Below the pieces are notes generated by a model. That model did not search any database and was not told where the DNA came from. It saw nothing but the letters and a program-made list of their open reading frames with translations. Position numbers and translations under genes: made by a program. From JAWWPY01 sp963822825 (GTDB lineage: Bacteria; Actinomycetota; Actinomycetes; Streptosporangiales; Streptosporangiaceae), in assembly GCA_963822825.1 (NCBI GenBank), contig CAWGIW010000006.1:482158-546157 (forward strand): 64,000 nucleotides of DNA, given 5' to 3'. Numbering within the stretch: position 1 is the stretch's first letter; every line of letters begins with the position of its first letter. This document shows, one piece after another, positions 9,544-18,064 of the stretch.

Positions 9544-10284
9544 CGCACCATCAGCGGCGTCGGGGCGCTGTTCGCCGCCGTCCCCGACGTGGTGCACATC
9601 CATTCCCCGCTACTGCTCGGGGTTCTCGCGCAGATGAGGGCACGCCGGCTGGGCGTACCGGTCGTGTACACGAACCACTACCTGCCGGTGAACGTGAACC
9701 CCGCGCGGCGCCGGAGGCCGGGCGCGTTCGACGGCTCCTTCTACGCTTACGTCATCGGCTTCTCGAATCGGTGCAACTACGTGACCGCTCCCAGCGCGAC
9801 CGCGCTCGGCCTGCTGCGTGAGCATGGGCTGCGCATCCCATCCATGGTCATTTCCAACGGTGTGGACGCCGGGACGTACTCCCCCGGCCCCGCGGATGAG
9901 CGGCTTCGCGACCGCTACGGCCTGCGGCGGGACCGGCCGCTCATTCTCTCGGTCGGCCGCCTCAGCGCGGAGAAGCGCATCGATGTCCTCATCGGCGCGG
10001 CCGCCCGCCTCACTCGGGAGGCCCAGATCGTCATCGCCGGCTCCGGCCCCCAGGAGGCCGAACTGGTCCGTCACGGAAGGAGCGGGTTTCTGTTCCGGCG
10101 CGGATGCGCCGAGGAGATGGCGGTGTATCTGGACACCCTGGCCGGTGACCCGGGGCTGCGCCGGGGGATGGCCGCCGCCGGCTCACGGATCGTCAGCGCA
10201 CACGGGCGCCACGCCGCGCTGAGGGCCTGGGAGTCGCTCTACGGTCTCCTGGCCCGGGCCGGGCACCGTGGGAGGCCGCGTTGA
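9544..10284 (+). pseudogene. GT4-family glycosyltransferase lacking N-terminus and an internal segment
   Basis: The recognisable sequence begins at RTISGVGALFAAVPDVVHIHSPLL, where the N-terminal substrate domain should already be under way, directly after the truncated ABC ATPase. The donor domain begins properly (LILSVGRLSAEKRIDVLI, VIAGSGPQ). At about 10,066 the frame joins QEAEL to VRHGRSGFLF, skipping about 80 residues that hold the EX7E motif. The C-terminus is intact and overlaps the next gene by four bases (TTGA). It probably once acted on a phosphatidylinositol- or diacylglycerol-linked acceptor; as drawn it is inactive. Confidence 0.8.
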
Positions 10285-11504
10285 CGCCCGCGGCGGAAAC
10301 GGCGCCCGCCGCGCCGGGCCGCCGCGTGCGGCCACCTGCCCCGGTGCCGCTGCTCTTCCTCATCGCCGACACCGGCGGGGGACACCGGAGCGCGGCCCGG
10401 GCGGTGGGCCAGGCCCTCGAAGTGGCCTACCCGGGACGGTTCGCCACCGTCCTCTGTGACCCGCTTGGGGGTCCAGGCGCGTTCCGGCCGCTGCGCTGGG
10501 TCACCGGTCTGTACGGTCCTTCGATCAGGCTGACGCCGTGGATATGGGGGGCCATCTACCACGGCTTCAATTCCCGGCCCGCCATGAGATGGCTCCGTCG
10601 GGCCGTGTTTCCCCTGGCGGCCCGGCCGGTCGCTGCCGCCGTGGCGGCCCATCAGCCCGCTGCCATCGTGTCCTTCCACCCGCTGACCGCCGGAGCGGCG
10701 GTCAGGGCCCTGCACGGCGCGGCGGACCGGCCGCCCGTCGTCACCGTGGTCACCGACCTGGTCACCACGCACCTGTCCTGGCGCTGGGTTCAGGTGGACC
10801 GGATCGTCGTGCCGTCCGCGGAGGTCAGCTGGCACTGTCATCGCAGCGGGATCGCCCCCGATCGCTACGTGGAAATCGGGCTGCCCGTCACCCCGGAATT
10901 CGTGAGCGCCCCGCTCCAGGCCCACGAACGCCGGGTCGTGCGCCGCTCGCTCGGCCTGAACGGCCGGCAGTTCCTCGTCGTCGTAACCGGTGGGGCCGAG
11001 GGTTCGGGCGGCATCTACCGGCGCACCGCCGCCATCCTCAGGCGGCTCGACGACGTCGCCGTGGTCGCTATCTGCGGCCGTAATCGCCACCTGCACCGCA
11101 GACTGACCCGCCTGGCCGTGCGGTCCGGCGGGCGCCTGACCGTGCAGGGCTTCGTGGACAACATGGCCGAGTGGCTGCGCTGCGCCGACCTGGTCGTCAC
11201 GAAGGCGGGCCCGGGCACCATTGCCGAGGCCGCGTGCTGCGGCGCGCCGCTGGTGCTGACCTCCTATGTGCCTGGCCAGGAAGAAGGCAACACCGAGTTC
11301 GTGGTCGCCGCCGGCGCTGGGCGGTACGTGCCGGGCGTGCGGCAGCTCGTTCATGAGATCGGCCGGCTGCGCGGTGACCCCATCGCCGTGGAAACAATGC
11401 GAATGGCGTCAGCCCGGCTGAGCCGGCCGAGCGCGGCCGCCGAGATCGCCACTTTGCTGGCTGACCTGGTCGGGGCGGCGCATCCTCGCGTCAGCGGGGT
11501 GTGA
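10281..11504 (+). CDS. MGDG synthase/MurG-like glycosyltransferase (GT28 superfamily)
   Basis: This 407-residue protein begins LLFLIADTGGGHRSAARAVGQAL (residues 24-46), the acceptor-side motif of monogalactosyldiacylglycerol-synthase-type enzymes (glycine-rich loop plus His). The C-terminal domain carries VVTGGAEGSGGIY, a VQGFVDNMAEWLRCADLVVTKAG run and GTIAEAACCGAPLVL, the donor-binding elements of GT28 enzymes. The likely role is transfer of a sugar to diacylglycerol or a polyprenol at the inner membrane. It starts at a TTG overlapping the stop of the upstream glycosyltransferase remnant (translational coupling) and is the only intact gene of this glycan block. Confidence 0.85.
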   Translation: MTPAAETAPAAPGRRVRPPAPVPLLFLIADTGGGHRSAARAVGQALEVAYPGRFATVLCDPLGGPGAFRPLRWVTGLYGPSIRLTPWIWGAIYHGFNSRPAMRWLRRAVFPLAARPVAAAVAAHQPAAIVSFHPLTAGAAVRALHGAADRPPVVTVVTDLVTTHLSWRWVQVDRIVVPSAEVSWHCHRSGIAPDRYVEIGLPVTPEFVSAPLQAHERRVVRRSLGLNGRQFLVVVTGGAEGSGGIYRRTAAILRRLDDVAVVAICGRNRHLHRRLTRLAVRSGGRLTVQGFVDNMAEWLRCADLVVTKAGPGTIAEAACCGAPLVLTSYVPGQEEGNTEFVVAAGAGRYVPGVRQLVHEIGRLRGDPIAVETMRMASARLSRPSAAAEIATLLADLVGAAHPRVSGV

Positions 11505-11559
11505 GCGCCGCCTTGAGGGCCCGGTGGCCTCGACCACGCCCAGCGGGCCTGCACCGCGC

Positions 11560-13015
11560 CTAGTTTACGCCCGGGACGTCGGCGGCGATCAGGTGCGCGG
11601 TCGTGACCGGAGGGTCGGACAGTATCTTCGCCGCCTCCTCGTACTGCCGGTCAGTGCCGGTCAGGCGGCCCGAGTGCTGCCTCAGGTGCTCTTCCCAGGA
11701 TGGCACCACGAACAGCTCGACGAACGCCCGCGCATTCTCGCCGGCCCGGCGACCGAACCGGCGTCCACCACCAGCTGCGGGTCCGGCCAGTACACCGCCG
11801 GGCTGCGGTCCATGCCAGCGGTGTCCAGGAACGGCCAGAACCGGATGGTCGCCGCTCCCGCCGTCATCATGATGGCGGCGGCCAGGAACGCCGGCACCAG
11901 CCCGACCGCTCCGGCGACGACGCCCCAGCCCGCGGCGCCGGCCGCCTGGGCACCGAACAGCACCGTCTGGTAGACGGACAGGCCGCGGGCCCTGACCCAC
12001 CCGGGCAGGAAGAGCTGGAGCGCCGCGTTGACGCTGGACAGGACCGCGATCCAGGCCATGCCGGCGGGCAGCAGGACGACGAGGGTGACCGCAACGTTGC
12101 GCAGCAGGACCACGGCCACCATGGCGGCCGCATAGACCAGGCTCGCGGTGGCCATCAGGGCATTGCTGGAGAGCCGGGCCCGGGCCTGCGGCAGGATCAA
12201 GGCACCCCCGACGGCGCCGGCTCCCAATGCGCCCAGCAGGCCGTACCCGCCCGGCCCCAGGCCCAGCGTGCGGGTGGCGACCAGCGCCAGCAGCGCCCAC
12301 AGCGCGCTGCCCGGCACCAGGAACAGCGCCGCCCGCAGCAGGACCCGCTGCACCACCGGCGCGTTGCGCACGTACCGCCCCCCGGCCCGCAGCGCCGAGA
12401 CGAAATGCTCCGGGTACTCCGGGGCCAGTCCCGGACGGGGATGCCACGCGATCAGTACCACCGCGTAGAACAGGAACGAGGCCGTGTTGACCGCAAACAC
12501 GGCGGCTACCCCCGTCCGGGCGATCAGCACCCCGGCCAGGGCGGGGCCGACGGCCCGGGCCGGGTTGACGCTGATCGAGGTGAGGGTGGAGGCGGCCCGC
12601 ACCTGGGTGCGAGGGACCAGGTCCGGCACGAGCGACTGGTAGGTCGGCACGGCCAGGACGGAGCCGGAGCCAAGCACGAACGTGAACGTCAGCAGGAGGG
12701 CCGGCGGCATCTGGTGGGCCGCCGTCAGGACGGTCAGGACCGCACCGGCGGCCACCATGCCGCACTGGACCGCGATGAGCAGTCGGCGCCGGTCGAAGGT
12801 GTCGGCGAGCACCCCGCCGACCAGCCCGAACAAGACATAGGGCAGCATGTCGGCGGTCTGCACGAGGGGAACCAGGATCGCGGCATGCGACTGGTGACCA
12901 GCAGCCACTGGGCGCCCACCGTCTGCATCCAGGTACCGACGTTGCTGACCAGCGCGGCGATCCAGAGCGCCCGGAACACCCCGAAACGCAGCGGCGCCCA
13001 CGTCGAGTCGGCCAT
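11560..13015 (-). pseudogene. MFS exporter (EntS-like) with C-terminal ABM-like domain, frameshifted and deleted
   Basis: From the ATG at 13,015 the first helix region reads MADSTWAPLRFGVFRALWIAAL. One base is missing near 12,893, after which an uninterrupted MFS transporter follows (VQTADMLPYVLFGLVGGVLADTFDRRRLL, the loop 2-3 motif, and many hydrophobic helices). The C-terminal soluble domain of this subfamily starts (DRSPAVYWPDPQLV) but jumps near 11,740, with frame change, to ARAFVELFVVPSWEEHLRQH, removing about 35-40 residues. The family exports siderophores or hydrophobic compounds. The lesions suggest it is non-functional unless they are sequence errors. Confidence 0.8.
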
Positions 13016-13214
13016 GCCGGGCCTCAAGCTCCCTCGGGGCGGTGCGCGACCATCCCTGCATTCTCGCCCACCGGCGGCGGGACGACGCGGACTCGCGTCG
13101 TGGGCCCGGCCGCCCGCCAGGATCCGCGTTCGCTAGCCTGATGCGCCAGGGCTGCCCCGCCTTCAGCACGACGGGCTCGCGGCCAGCGGTGTCGGGCGAT
13201 GCGGAGGGACCCGG

Positions 13215-13709
13215 TTGGCCATCGCGGCACTGGTCCTGTGGATACTGACGGTCAGCGCGGGCATCTCCGTGCTGATCTCAGGGAACAACGCGAGGCGCCA
13301 GATGGCCCGTCGCGGGCCGGTGGCGACCATGCTGCCCCGATCCGCCGCGCCCCCGGTTACCGATGCGGGCCGGCCGCCGCCCATTCCCCGGACGAAGGTC
13401 CAGGCCGCACCGGGCGAGCACCCGCTACTCGAGTTCAGCCATCCCGCACTGGGGGCGGTCGGCCTCGCGTGCTGGTTCCTCTTCGTGGGCCTCCACTACC
13501 GGCCGCTGGCGTGGATCTCGTTCGGCATCGTGGTGGTGACCGTCGCGGCCGGGCTTGGCTGGCTGACCAGCAATGCGCGGGCGGCCAAGCGCCGCGGGAA
13601 CGCCGCCCGGGCGCCTTTTCCGGCCCGCCTGGTCATGCTGCACGGCCTGGCCGCTACCGCCACGGTCGTCCTCGCGGTGCTCACCGCGCTGTCCGCGGGC
13701 CACGGCTGA
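13215..13709 (+). CDS. Small four-helix membrane protein of unknown function
   Basis: This 164-residue protein begins at TTG after GGAGGGACC. Hydrophobic segments lie at about residues 2-22, 78-95, 100-118 and 143-160, with a Pro/Arg-rich loop between the first and second. No motif is recognised. It is preceded by the divergent MFS gene and followed 108 bp later by a protein kinase gene on the same strand, with which it may be co-transcribed. Confidence 0.6.
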   Translation: MAIAALVLWILTVSAGISVLISGNNARRQMARRGPVATMLPRSAAPPVTDAGRPPPIPRTKVQAAPGEHPLLEFSHPALGAVGLACWFLFVGLHYRPLAWISFGIVVVTVAAGLGWLTSNARAAKRRGNAARAPFPARLVMLHGLAATATVVLAVLTALSAGHG

Positions 13710-13817
13710 GCCGCACCGGCAACCCACCTCCCGCCGGCCATGGCTCTGCCATAGTTTTCTCATGCGCCTCCTCCCGGTTTGTCGGCGGGCGCCGGGCAGA
13801 TGGACGCTGGAGGCATC

Positions 13818-15344
13818 GTGGACAAGGAGTTTCCCGGGGCGTTCAGCGACTTGGTGGCGGGCTCGCAGATAGCCGGCTACCGCATCGTTGAGCAGATCGG
13901 CCGCGGCGGGATGGCCGTTGTCTACCGCGCCCGTGACATCCGGCTCGACCGCTGGGTGGCCCTGAAGATCCTGGCCCCTGACCTCGCCCGTGACCAGGTC
14001 TTCCGGCAACGGTTCATCAGGGAATCCCGGGCCGCGGCGGCCGTCGACCATCCGAACATCATCCCGATTTTCGAGGCCGGCGAAGCCGACGGGGTCCTGT
14101 TCATCGCGATGCGTTACGTCGGCGGGCAGGACGTGCGCAGCCTGCTCGACCGGGTGGGCGCGCTGCCTGCCGCGCGCGCCGCGGGCATTGTCACACAGGT
14201 CGCGTCGGCGCTGGATGCCGCCCACGCCTGCGGGCTGGTGCACCGCGACGTGAAACCGGCCAACATGCTGCTCGACGATCGCGCCGAAAGCAGCGCGGCC
14301 GATCACGTCTACCTCTCCGATTTCGGGGTCAGCAAGCAGTCAGAGGCCACGTCCAACCTGACCCGCACCGGGCAACTGGTCGGCACGCTGGACTATCTGG
14401 CCCCCGAGCAGGTCGAGGGCCGCCCGGTGGACGGGCGCACGGACCTCTACTCGCTGGCCTGTGCCGCGTTCGAGATGCTCTCCGGGACGCCGCCATTCAA
14501 AAGGGACCAGGGCTTGGCGGTCTTGTGGGCTCAACTGTCGGCCAAGCCGCCTGCCCTGACCAGCCGGCGCCCTGACCTGCCGGCCGCCGTCAACCAGGTC
14601 ATCGCCAGGGCGCTGGCCAAGGCACCCGGCGACCGGTATGACACGTGCCTGGGCTTCGCCTCGTCCCTGCAAGCGGCCTTCGGGCTCCGGGCCGGCGCCG
14701 ACGCCAGCGCCCGGCCCGCGGCCGTTCATGGTCCACCGGTGCGAAGCGCTACCCAGACTGTCCGGCCGGCGGCCGCCCCGGGATCGCCGCGCCCGCCATC
14801 GCCTCCGGTCAGGGACGTCTACACCGCGCGCCCGCGGCCGCCCGCACCGAGACTGACGCGGCCGATGCCGGAGCCCTCACACGCCTACCCGCCGCCGAAG
14901 CGGCCGCGACGCTCACGGCTGACCGTCGCCGCGGTATTCGCCGCGGTGCTCCTGCTGGCCGGGGGCGTGGTGGCGGCCCACCGGTACACATCGGCGCTCC
15001 ATCGCGGGTCCACGCCCACGGCCGGCCCAGCCACGTCCGCCGTGACCTCCGCGGCCGGCAGCCCGGCCGCTACCGTGCGGAAGTACATTTCAGCCATCAA
15101 CACGCGCAACTATGCCAAGGCGTGGCGTCTCGGCGGCGACAACAGCGGATCGACGTACCAGAGCTTCGTGCGCGGCTTCGGCACGACCGAGCGGGACAAC
15201 CTGACCATCCTGTCGGTGTCTGGCCCCCTGGTGCGGGCCCGGGTGGTCGCCGTGCAGACGAATGGCACGATCCAGATCTACCAGGGCAGCTACACCGTCG
15301 GACAGGGCGTCATCACCGAGTTCAACATCCGGCGGGTGAGCTGA
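13818..15344 (+). CDS. Transmembrane Ser/Thr protein kinase (PknB-type catalytic domain, no PASTA)
   Basis: This 508-residue protein starts at GTG 13,818, with GGAGG four bases upstream. The Hanks-type kinase domain is complete: GRGGMAVVY glycine loop, ALKIL lysine, HRDVKPANM catalytic loop, DFG (SDFGVSK), and GTLDYLAPEQ activation/P+1 region. A Pro/Arg-rich juxtamembrane linker (residues about 290-360) leads to one transmembrane helix (VAAVFAAVLLLAGGVVAAHRY). An extracellular domain (TVRKYISAINTRNYAKAWRLGG) looks like the SnoaL/NTF2-like sensor domains of actinomycete kinases rather than PASTA repeats. It likely senses an envelope signal and phosphorylates cytosolic targets; the target is unknown. 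Confidence 0.9.
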   Translation: MDKEFPGAFSDLVAGSQIAGYRIVEQIGRGGMAVVYRARDIRLDRWVALKILAPDLARDQVFRQRFIRESRAAAAVDHPNIIPIFEAGEADGVLFIAMRYVGGQDVRSLLDRVGALPAARAAGIVTQVASALDAAHACGLVHRDVKPANMLLDDRAESSAADHVYLSDFGVSKQSEATSNLTRTGQLVGTLDYLAPEQVEGRPVDGRTDLYSLACAAFEMLSGTPPFKRDQGLAVLWAQLSAKPPALTSRRPDLPAAVNQVIARALAKAPGDRYDTCLGFASSLQAAFGLRAGADASARPAAVHGPPVRSATQTVRPAAAPGSPRPPSPPVRDVYTARPRPPAPRLTRPMPEPSHAYPPPKRPRRSRLTVAAVFAAVLLLAGGVVAAHRYTSALHRGSTPTAGPATSAVTSAAGSPAATVRKYISAINTRNYAKAWRLGGDNSGSTYQSFVRGFGTTERDNLTILSVSGPLVRARVVAVQTNGTIQIYQGSYTVGQGVITEFNIRRVS

Positions 15345-15452
15345 GCCGGACGCGGCGGCGGCCGCCGGCGGTGTGGCCGGTCTCGCCCATGTACCGTCCC
15401 AATCTCCAGGACGCTGAAGATTTCATTTTTCGAGCCCAACGGAGGGCCGTCC

Positions 15453-16013
15453 ATGTGGCATGACATGTTCGTCGAGCAGATACCGCTGGCTGAGAAGATC
15501 CTGCGGACAGTGATCGTCTACGCGCTGCTGGCGGTGCTCTTCCGGCTCACCGGCAAGCGGGGGCTGGCCAGCATGAATACGTTCGACTTCATTGTGATCT
15601 TTCTCTTGTCCAACGTGGTCCAGAACGCGGTCATCGGCAACGACGCATCGCTGATCGGCGGGATCATCGGAGCCGTCACCCTGGTCACGGTCAATTCCGC
15701 GGTCAACCGGCTCATCGCCGTCAGCCCCACCGCCGCGCGGATCTTCGATGGGCGCGCCACCACCGTGATCAGCAATGGTCACCCGGTCAACCGCGCGCTG
15801 CGGAGGCTGGGCCTGCGGCGCAGCGAACTCGACCACGCGGTGCGCCTCCAGAACGGCAACGACGTCTCGGAGATCAGCCAGGGAAACCTCGAGCCCGGAG
15901 GTCAGCTCGTGCTGACCTTGAAGCCATCTGAGCAGAGCGCCACCAAGGCCGACGTCGCTGAGCTCACCGATCGCCTCGGCCGGATCGAAGGCCTGCTCAA
16001 AGCCGTTTCGTAA
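15453..16013 (+). CDS. DUF421 (YetF-like) membrane protein
   Basis: This 186-residue protein starts at ATG 15,453 behind GGAGGGCCGTCC. Three N-terminal helices include the characteristic LFRLTGKRGLASMNTFDFIVIFLLSNVVQNAV of DUF421, followed by the small soluble YetF domain (VISNGHPVNRALRRLGL, LDHAVRLQNG). The C-terminus has a short coiled-coil-like stretch (VAELTDRLGRIEGLL). YetF homologues are linked to spore or envelope stress but have no proven biochemical role. It stands alone in its transcription unit or follows the kinase at 108 bp. Confidence 0.9.
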   Translation: MWHDMFVEQIPLAEKILRTVIVYALLAVLFRLTGKRGLASMNTFDFIVIFLLSNVVQNAVIGNDASLIGGIIGAVTLVTVNSAVNRLIAVSPTAARIFDGRATTVISNGHPVNRALRRLGLRRSELDHAVRLQNGNDVSEISQGNLEPGGQLVLTLKPSEQSATKADVAELTDRLGRIEGLLKAVS

Positions 16014-16109
16014 TGGCCGCCCGGTAACGGGAAGGCAATGGCGGACCCCCGGGTGCGAGTCACCGAGAAGGGCTGCAAAGCTTGGGAGAACCCTAGGAGG
16101 AGGTACCGC

Positions 16110-16964
16110 ATGGACGGGAACGCGACCGCGGCGGCAGCCGGGACGATCGACCTCGGCGGCGATTTGACGGTGAACCGGATGGGCTTCGGCGCCATGCGGC
16201 TTACCGGCCCGGGCATCTGGGGGGACCCGCCGGACCGGGAGCGGGCCAAGGCCGCCCTGCGCCGGGCGGTCGAGCTGGGGGTCAACTTCATCGACACGGC
16301 CGACTCCTATGGGCCGGACGTCAGCGAGCTGCTGATCGCCGAGACCCTCCACCCCTACCCTGATGAGCTCGTCATCGCCACCAAGGGCGGCCTGGTGCGG
16401 CCCGGCCCTGGGCGCTGGGGACCGGACGGGCGCCCCGAGCACCTCAGGCAGGCCTGTGAGGGCAGCCTGAAGCGGCTGAAGCTGGACCGGATTCCGCTGT
16501 ACCAGTTCCACCGGCCCGACCCGAAGGTCCCGATCGCCGATTCGATCGGGGCGCTCGCTGAGCTGAAGGACGCCGGGAAAATCCGTCATATCGGGGTCTC
16601 GAACATGTCCGAGGCGCAGCTGCACGAGGCGCAGCAGATCACCCCGATCGTGTCGATAGAGAACCGCTACAACGCGAGCGACCGGTCCTCGGAGAGTGTC
16701 GTGGACCTCTGCGAGCAGGAGCAGCTTGTGTTCCTGCCGTGGGCGCCGATCCAGGAGGCCGACCGCAACCGCGCCGTCAGCGATGCCGCCGCCAGCCACG
16801 GCATCAGTCCCCACCAGGTCGTGCTGGCCTGGCTGCTGGCCAGGTCACCGCAGATCCTTCCCATTCCCGGCTCCGGATCCCCCGACCACGTCGAGGCGAA
16901 CATCGCCGCCGCGGGAATCCGGCTCAGCCCGGACGAGGTCGCCGCGATCACCAAGGCGTCGTAA
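16110..16964 (+). CDS. Aldo/keto reductase
   Basis: This 284-residue NADPH-dependent TIM-barrel oxidoreductase starts at ATG 16,110 after AGGAGGAGGTACC, an extended ribosome-binding site that overrules the upstream in-frame start at 16,038. It shows GFGAMRL, FIDTADSYG (catalytic Asp and Tyr), a KGG lysine strand and YQFHRPDP in place of the usual LxxxH pattern. The cofactor site is PIPGSGSPDHVEANIAA. Substrate is likely an aldehyde or ketone of xenobiotic or lipid origin; no pathway partner is adjacent. Confidence 0.9.
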   Translation: MDGNATAAAAGTIDLGGDLTVNRMGFGAMRLTGPGIWGDPPDRERAKAALRRAVELGVNFIDTADSYGPDVSELLIAETLHPYPDELVIATKGGLVRPGPGRWGPDGRPEHLRQACEGSLKRLKLDRIPLYQFHRPDPKVPIADSIGALAELKDAGKIRHIGVSNMSEAQLHEAQQITPIVSIENRYNASDRSSESVVDLCEQEQLVFLPWAPIQEADRNRAVSDAAASHGISPHQVVLAWLLARSPQILPIPGSGSPDHVEANIAAAGIRLSPDEVAAITKAS

Positions 16965-17109
16965 CGCACGACCGCCTGGCTGAAGGTTAGCCCCCGAAAT
17001 CCTGGCCGCCGGCTGGGGCAGTACGCCAGCCCGGGCGCCAATGCTGAGGCAGACGTGACAGCAGAGGCTATTGATGCTTAAGTAAAACTGATCGTGAGGT
17101 GGCCATCTC

Positions 17110-17958
17110 ATGCCCACCTCCATGGGCGTGGCCGGGGGGCCTGGGCTGATGGTGGTCGTCCACAACTTTTCCTACGGCTTCCTGACGCCTGCCCTGGGTT
17201 ATCTCATGTCGTGCCTGGGCTGCTTCCTCGGCCTGCGCTGCACCACGCGGGCCCGGGTCGTGCACGGTGCGTCCCGTGTCCGGTGGCTGCTGCTGGCGGC
17301 GGTGTCCATCGGGGTCGCGGGGGTCTGGGGCATGCATTTCGTGGCCATGCTCGGGTTCACCATCCCGGGCCACACCATCCGGTACAGCGTGCCGGTGACG
17401 ATTTTCAGCATGCTGATCGCGGTCATTGTGGTCAGCGTTGGCCTGCTCATCGTGGGGTTCGGCGGTGAGGGGCTGGGCCCGCTGCTGACCGGCGGCGTGA
17501 TCATCGGGCTCGGCGTGGCCAGCATGCACTACATCGGCATGTCGGCGATGCGGATGCCGGACACGATGCGCTACAGCGCCGGCCTGGTCATCCTCTCGGT
17601 GATCATCGCCGTCGTCACCGGGACCGTCGCGCTACTGGCCGCGCTGCGGCTCGACACGCTGTGGTCGGCCATCGTCGCATGCCTGATCATGGGGGTGGCC
17701 GTCAGTGGAATGCACTACACGGGCATGGCGGCCATGCACGTCTATGCGACCGCTGCGGCCGGTGGCACACCCGGCATGCCGGGCGGCGCCAGCGCATCCT
17801 CGTTCCTGGTGCCGCTCATCCTCGGCATCAGCATCCTGACGTTCGTCCTGACCGCGGTCATCTCGCTGTCCCCGACCGAGGCGGAGATCCGCAGGGAAAA
17901 CGAGCTCATAACGCGCATCGCCAGCAATTACAGCGGAAAGAGTGCCGATCCTCGCTGA
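17110..17958 (+). CDS. MHYT-domain integral membrane sensor protein
   Basis: This 282-residue protein has seven to eight predicted membrane helices. Three conserved MHYT-type motifs are visible: GMHFVAML (near residue 76), SMHYIGMSAM (near 137) and GMHYTGMAAMH (near 199). In this family these His/Met residues are proposed to bind a metal such as copper and sense O2, CO or NO. Most MHYT proteins carry a C-terminal GGDEF/EAL output; this one ends in a short charged tail, so any output must come from a partner. A chemoreceptor gene follows 106 bp downstream and could be that partner. Confidence 0.9.
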   Translation: MPTSMGVAGGPGLMVVVHNFSYGFLTPALGYLMSCLGCFLGLRCTTRARVVHGASRVRWLLLAAVSIGVAGVWGMHFVAMLGFTIPGHTIRYSVPVTIFSMLIAVIVVSVGLLIVGFGGEGLGPLLTGGVIIGLGVASMHYIGMSAMRMPDTMRYSAGLVILSVIIAVVTGTVALLAALRLDTLWSAIVACLIMGVAVSGMHYTGMAAMHVYATAAAGGTPGMPGGASASSFLVPLILGISILTFVLTAVISLSPTEAEIRRENELITRIASNYSGKSADPR

Positions 17959-18064
17959 CCCTGGCCGCCGGGGCCCGGTTCGTTCAGAACGTCCCGGCCG
18001 CGTCGCCCAGTGATTACGTAAGGTCACTTATAGCTACGGTGAGTGATTTATGGGTAGGTCTGAG

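Noticed and set aside
11700..13136. Long plus-strand reading frame opposite the MFS exporter
   Set aside because: Antisense shadow of a gene with clear transporter motifs; composition typical of high-GC shadows.
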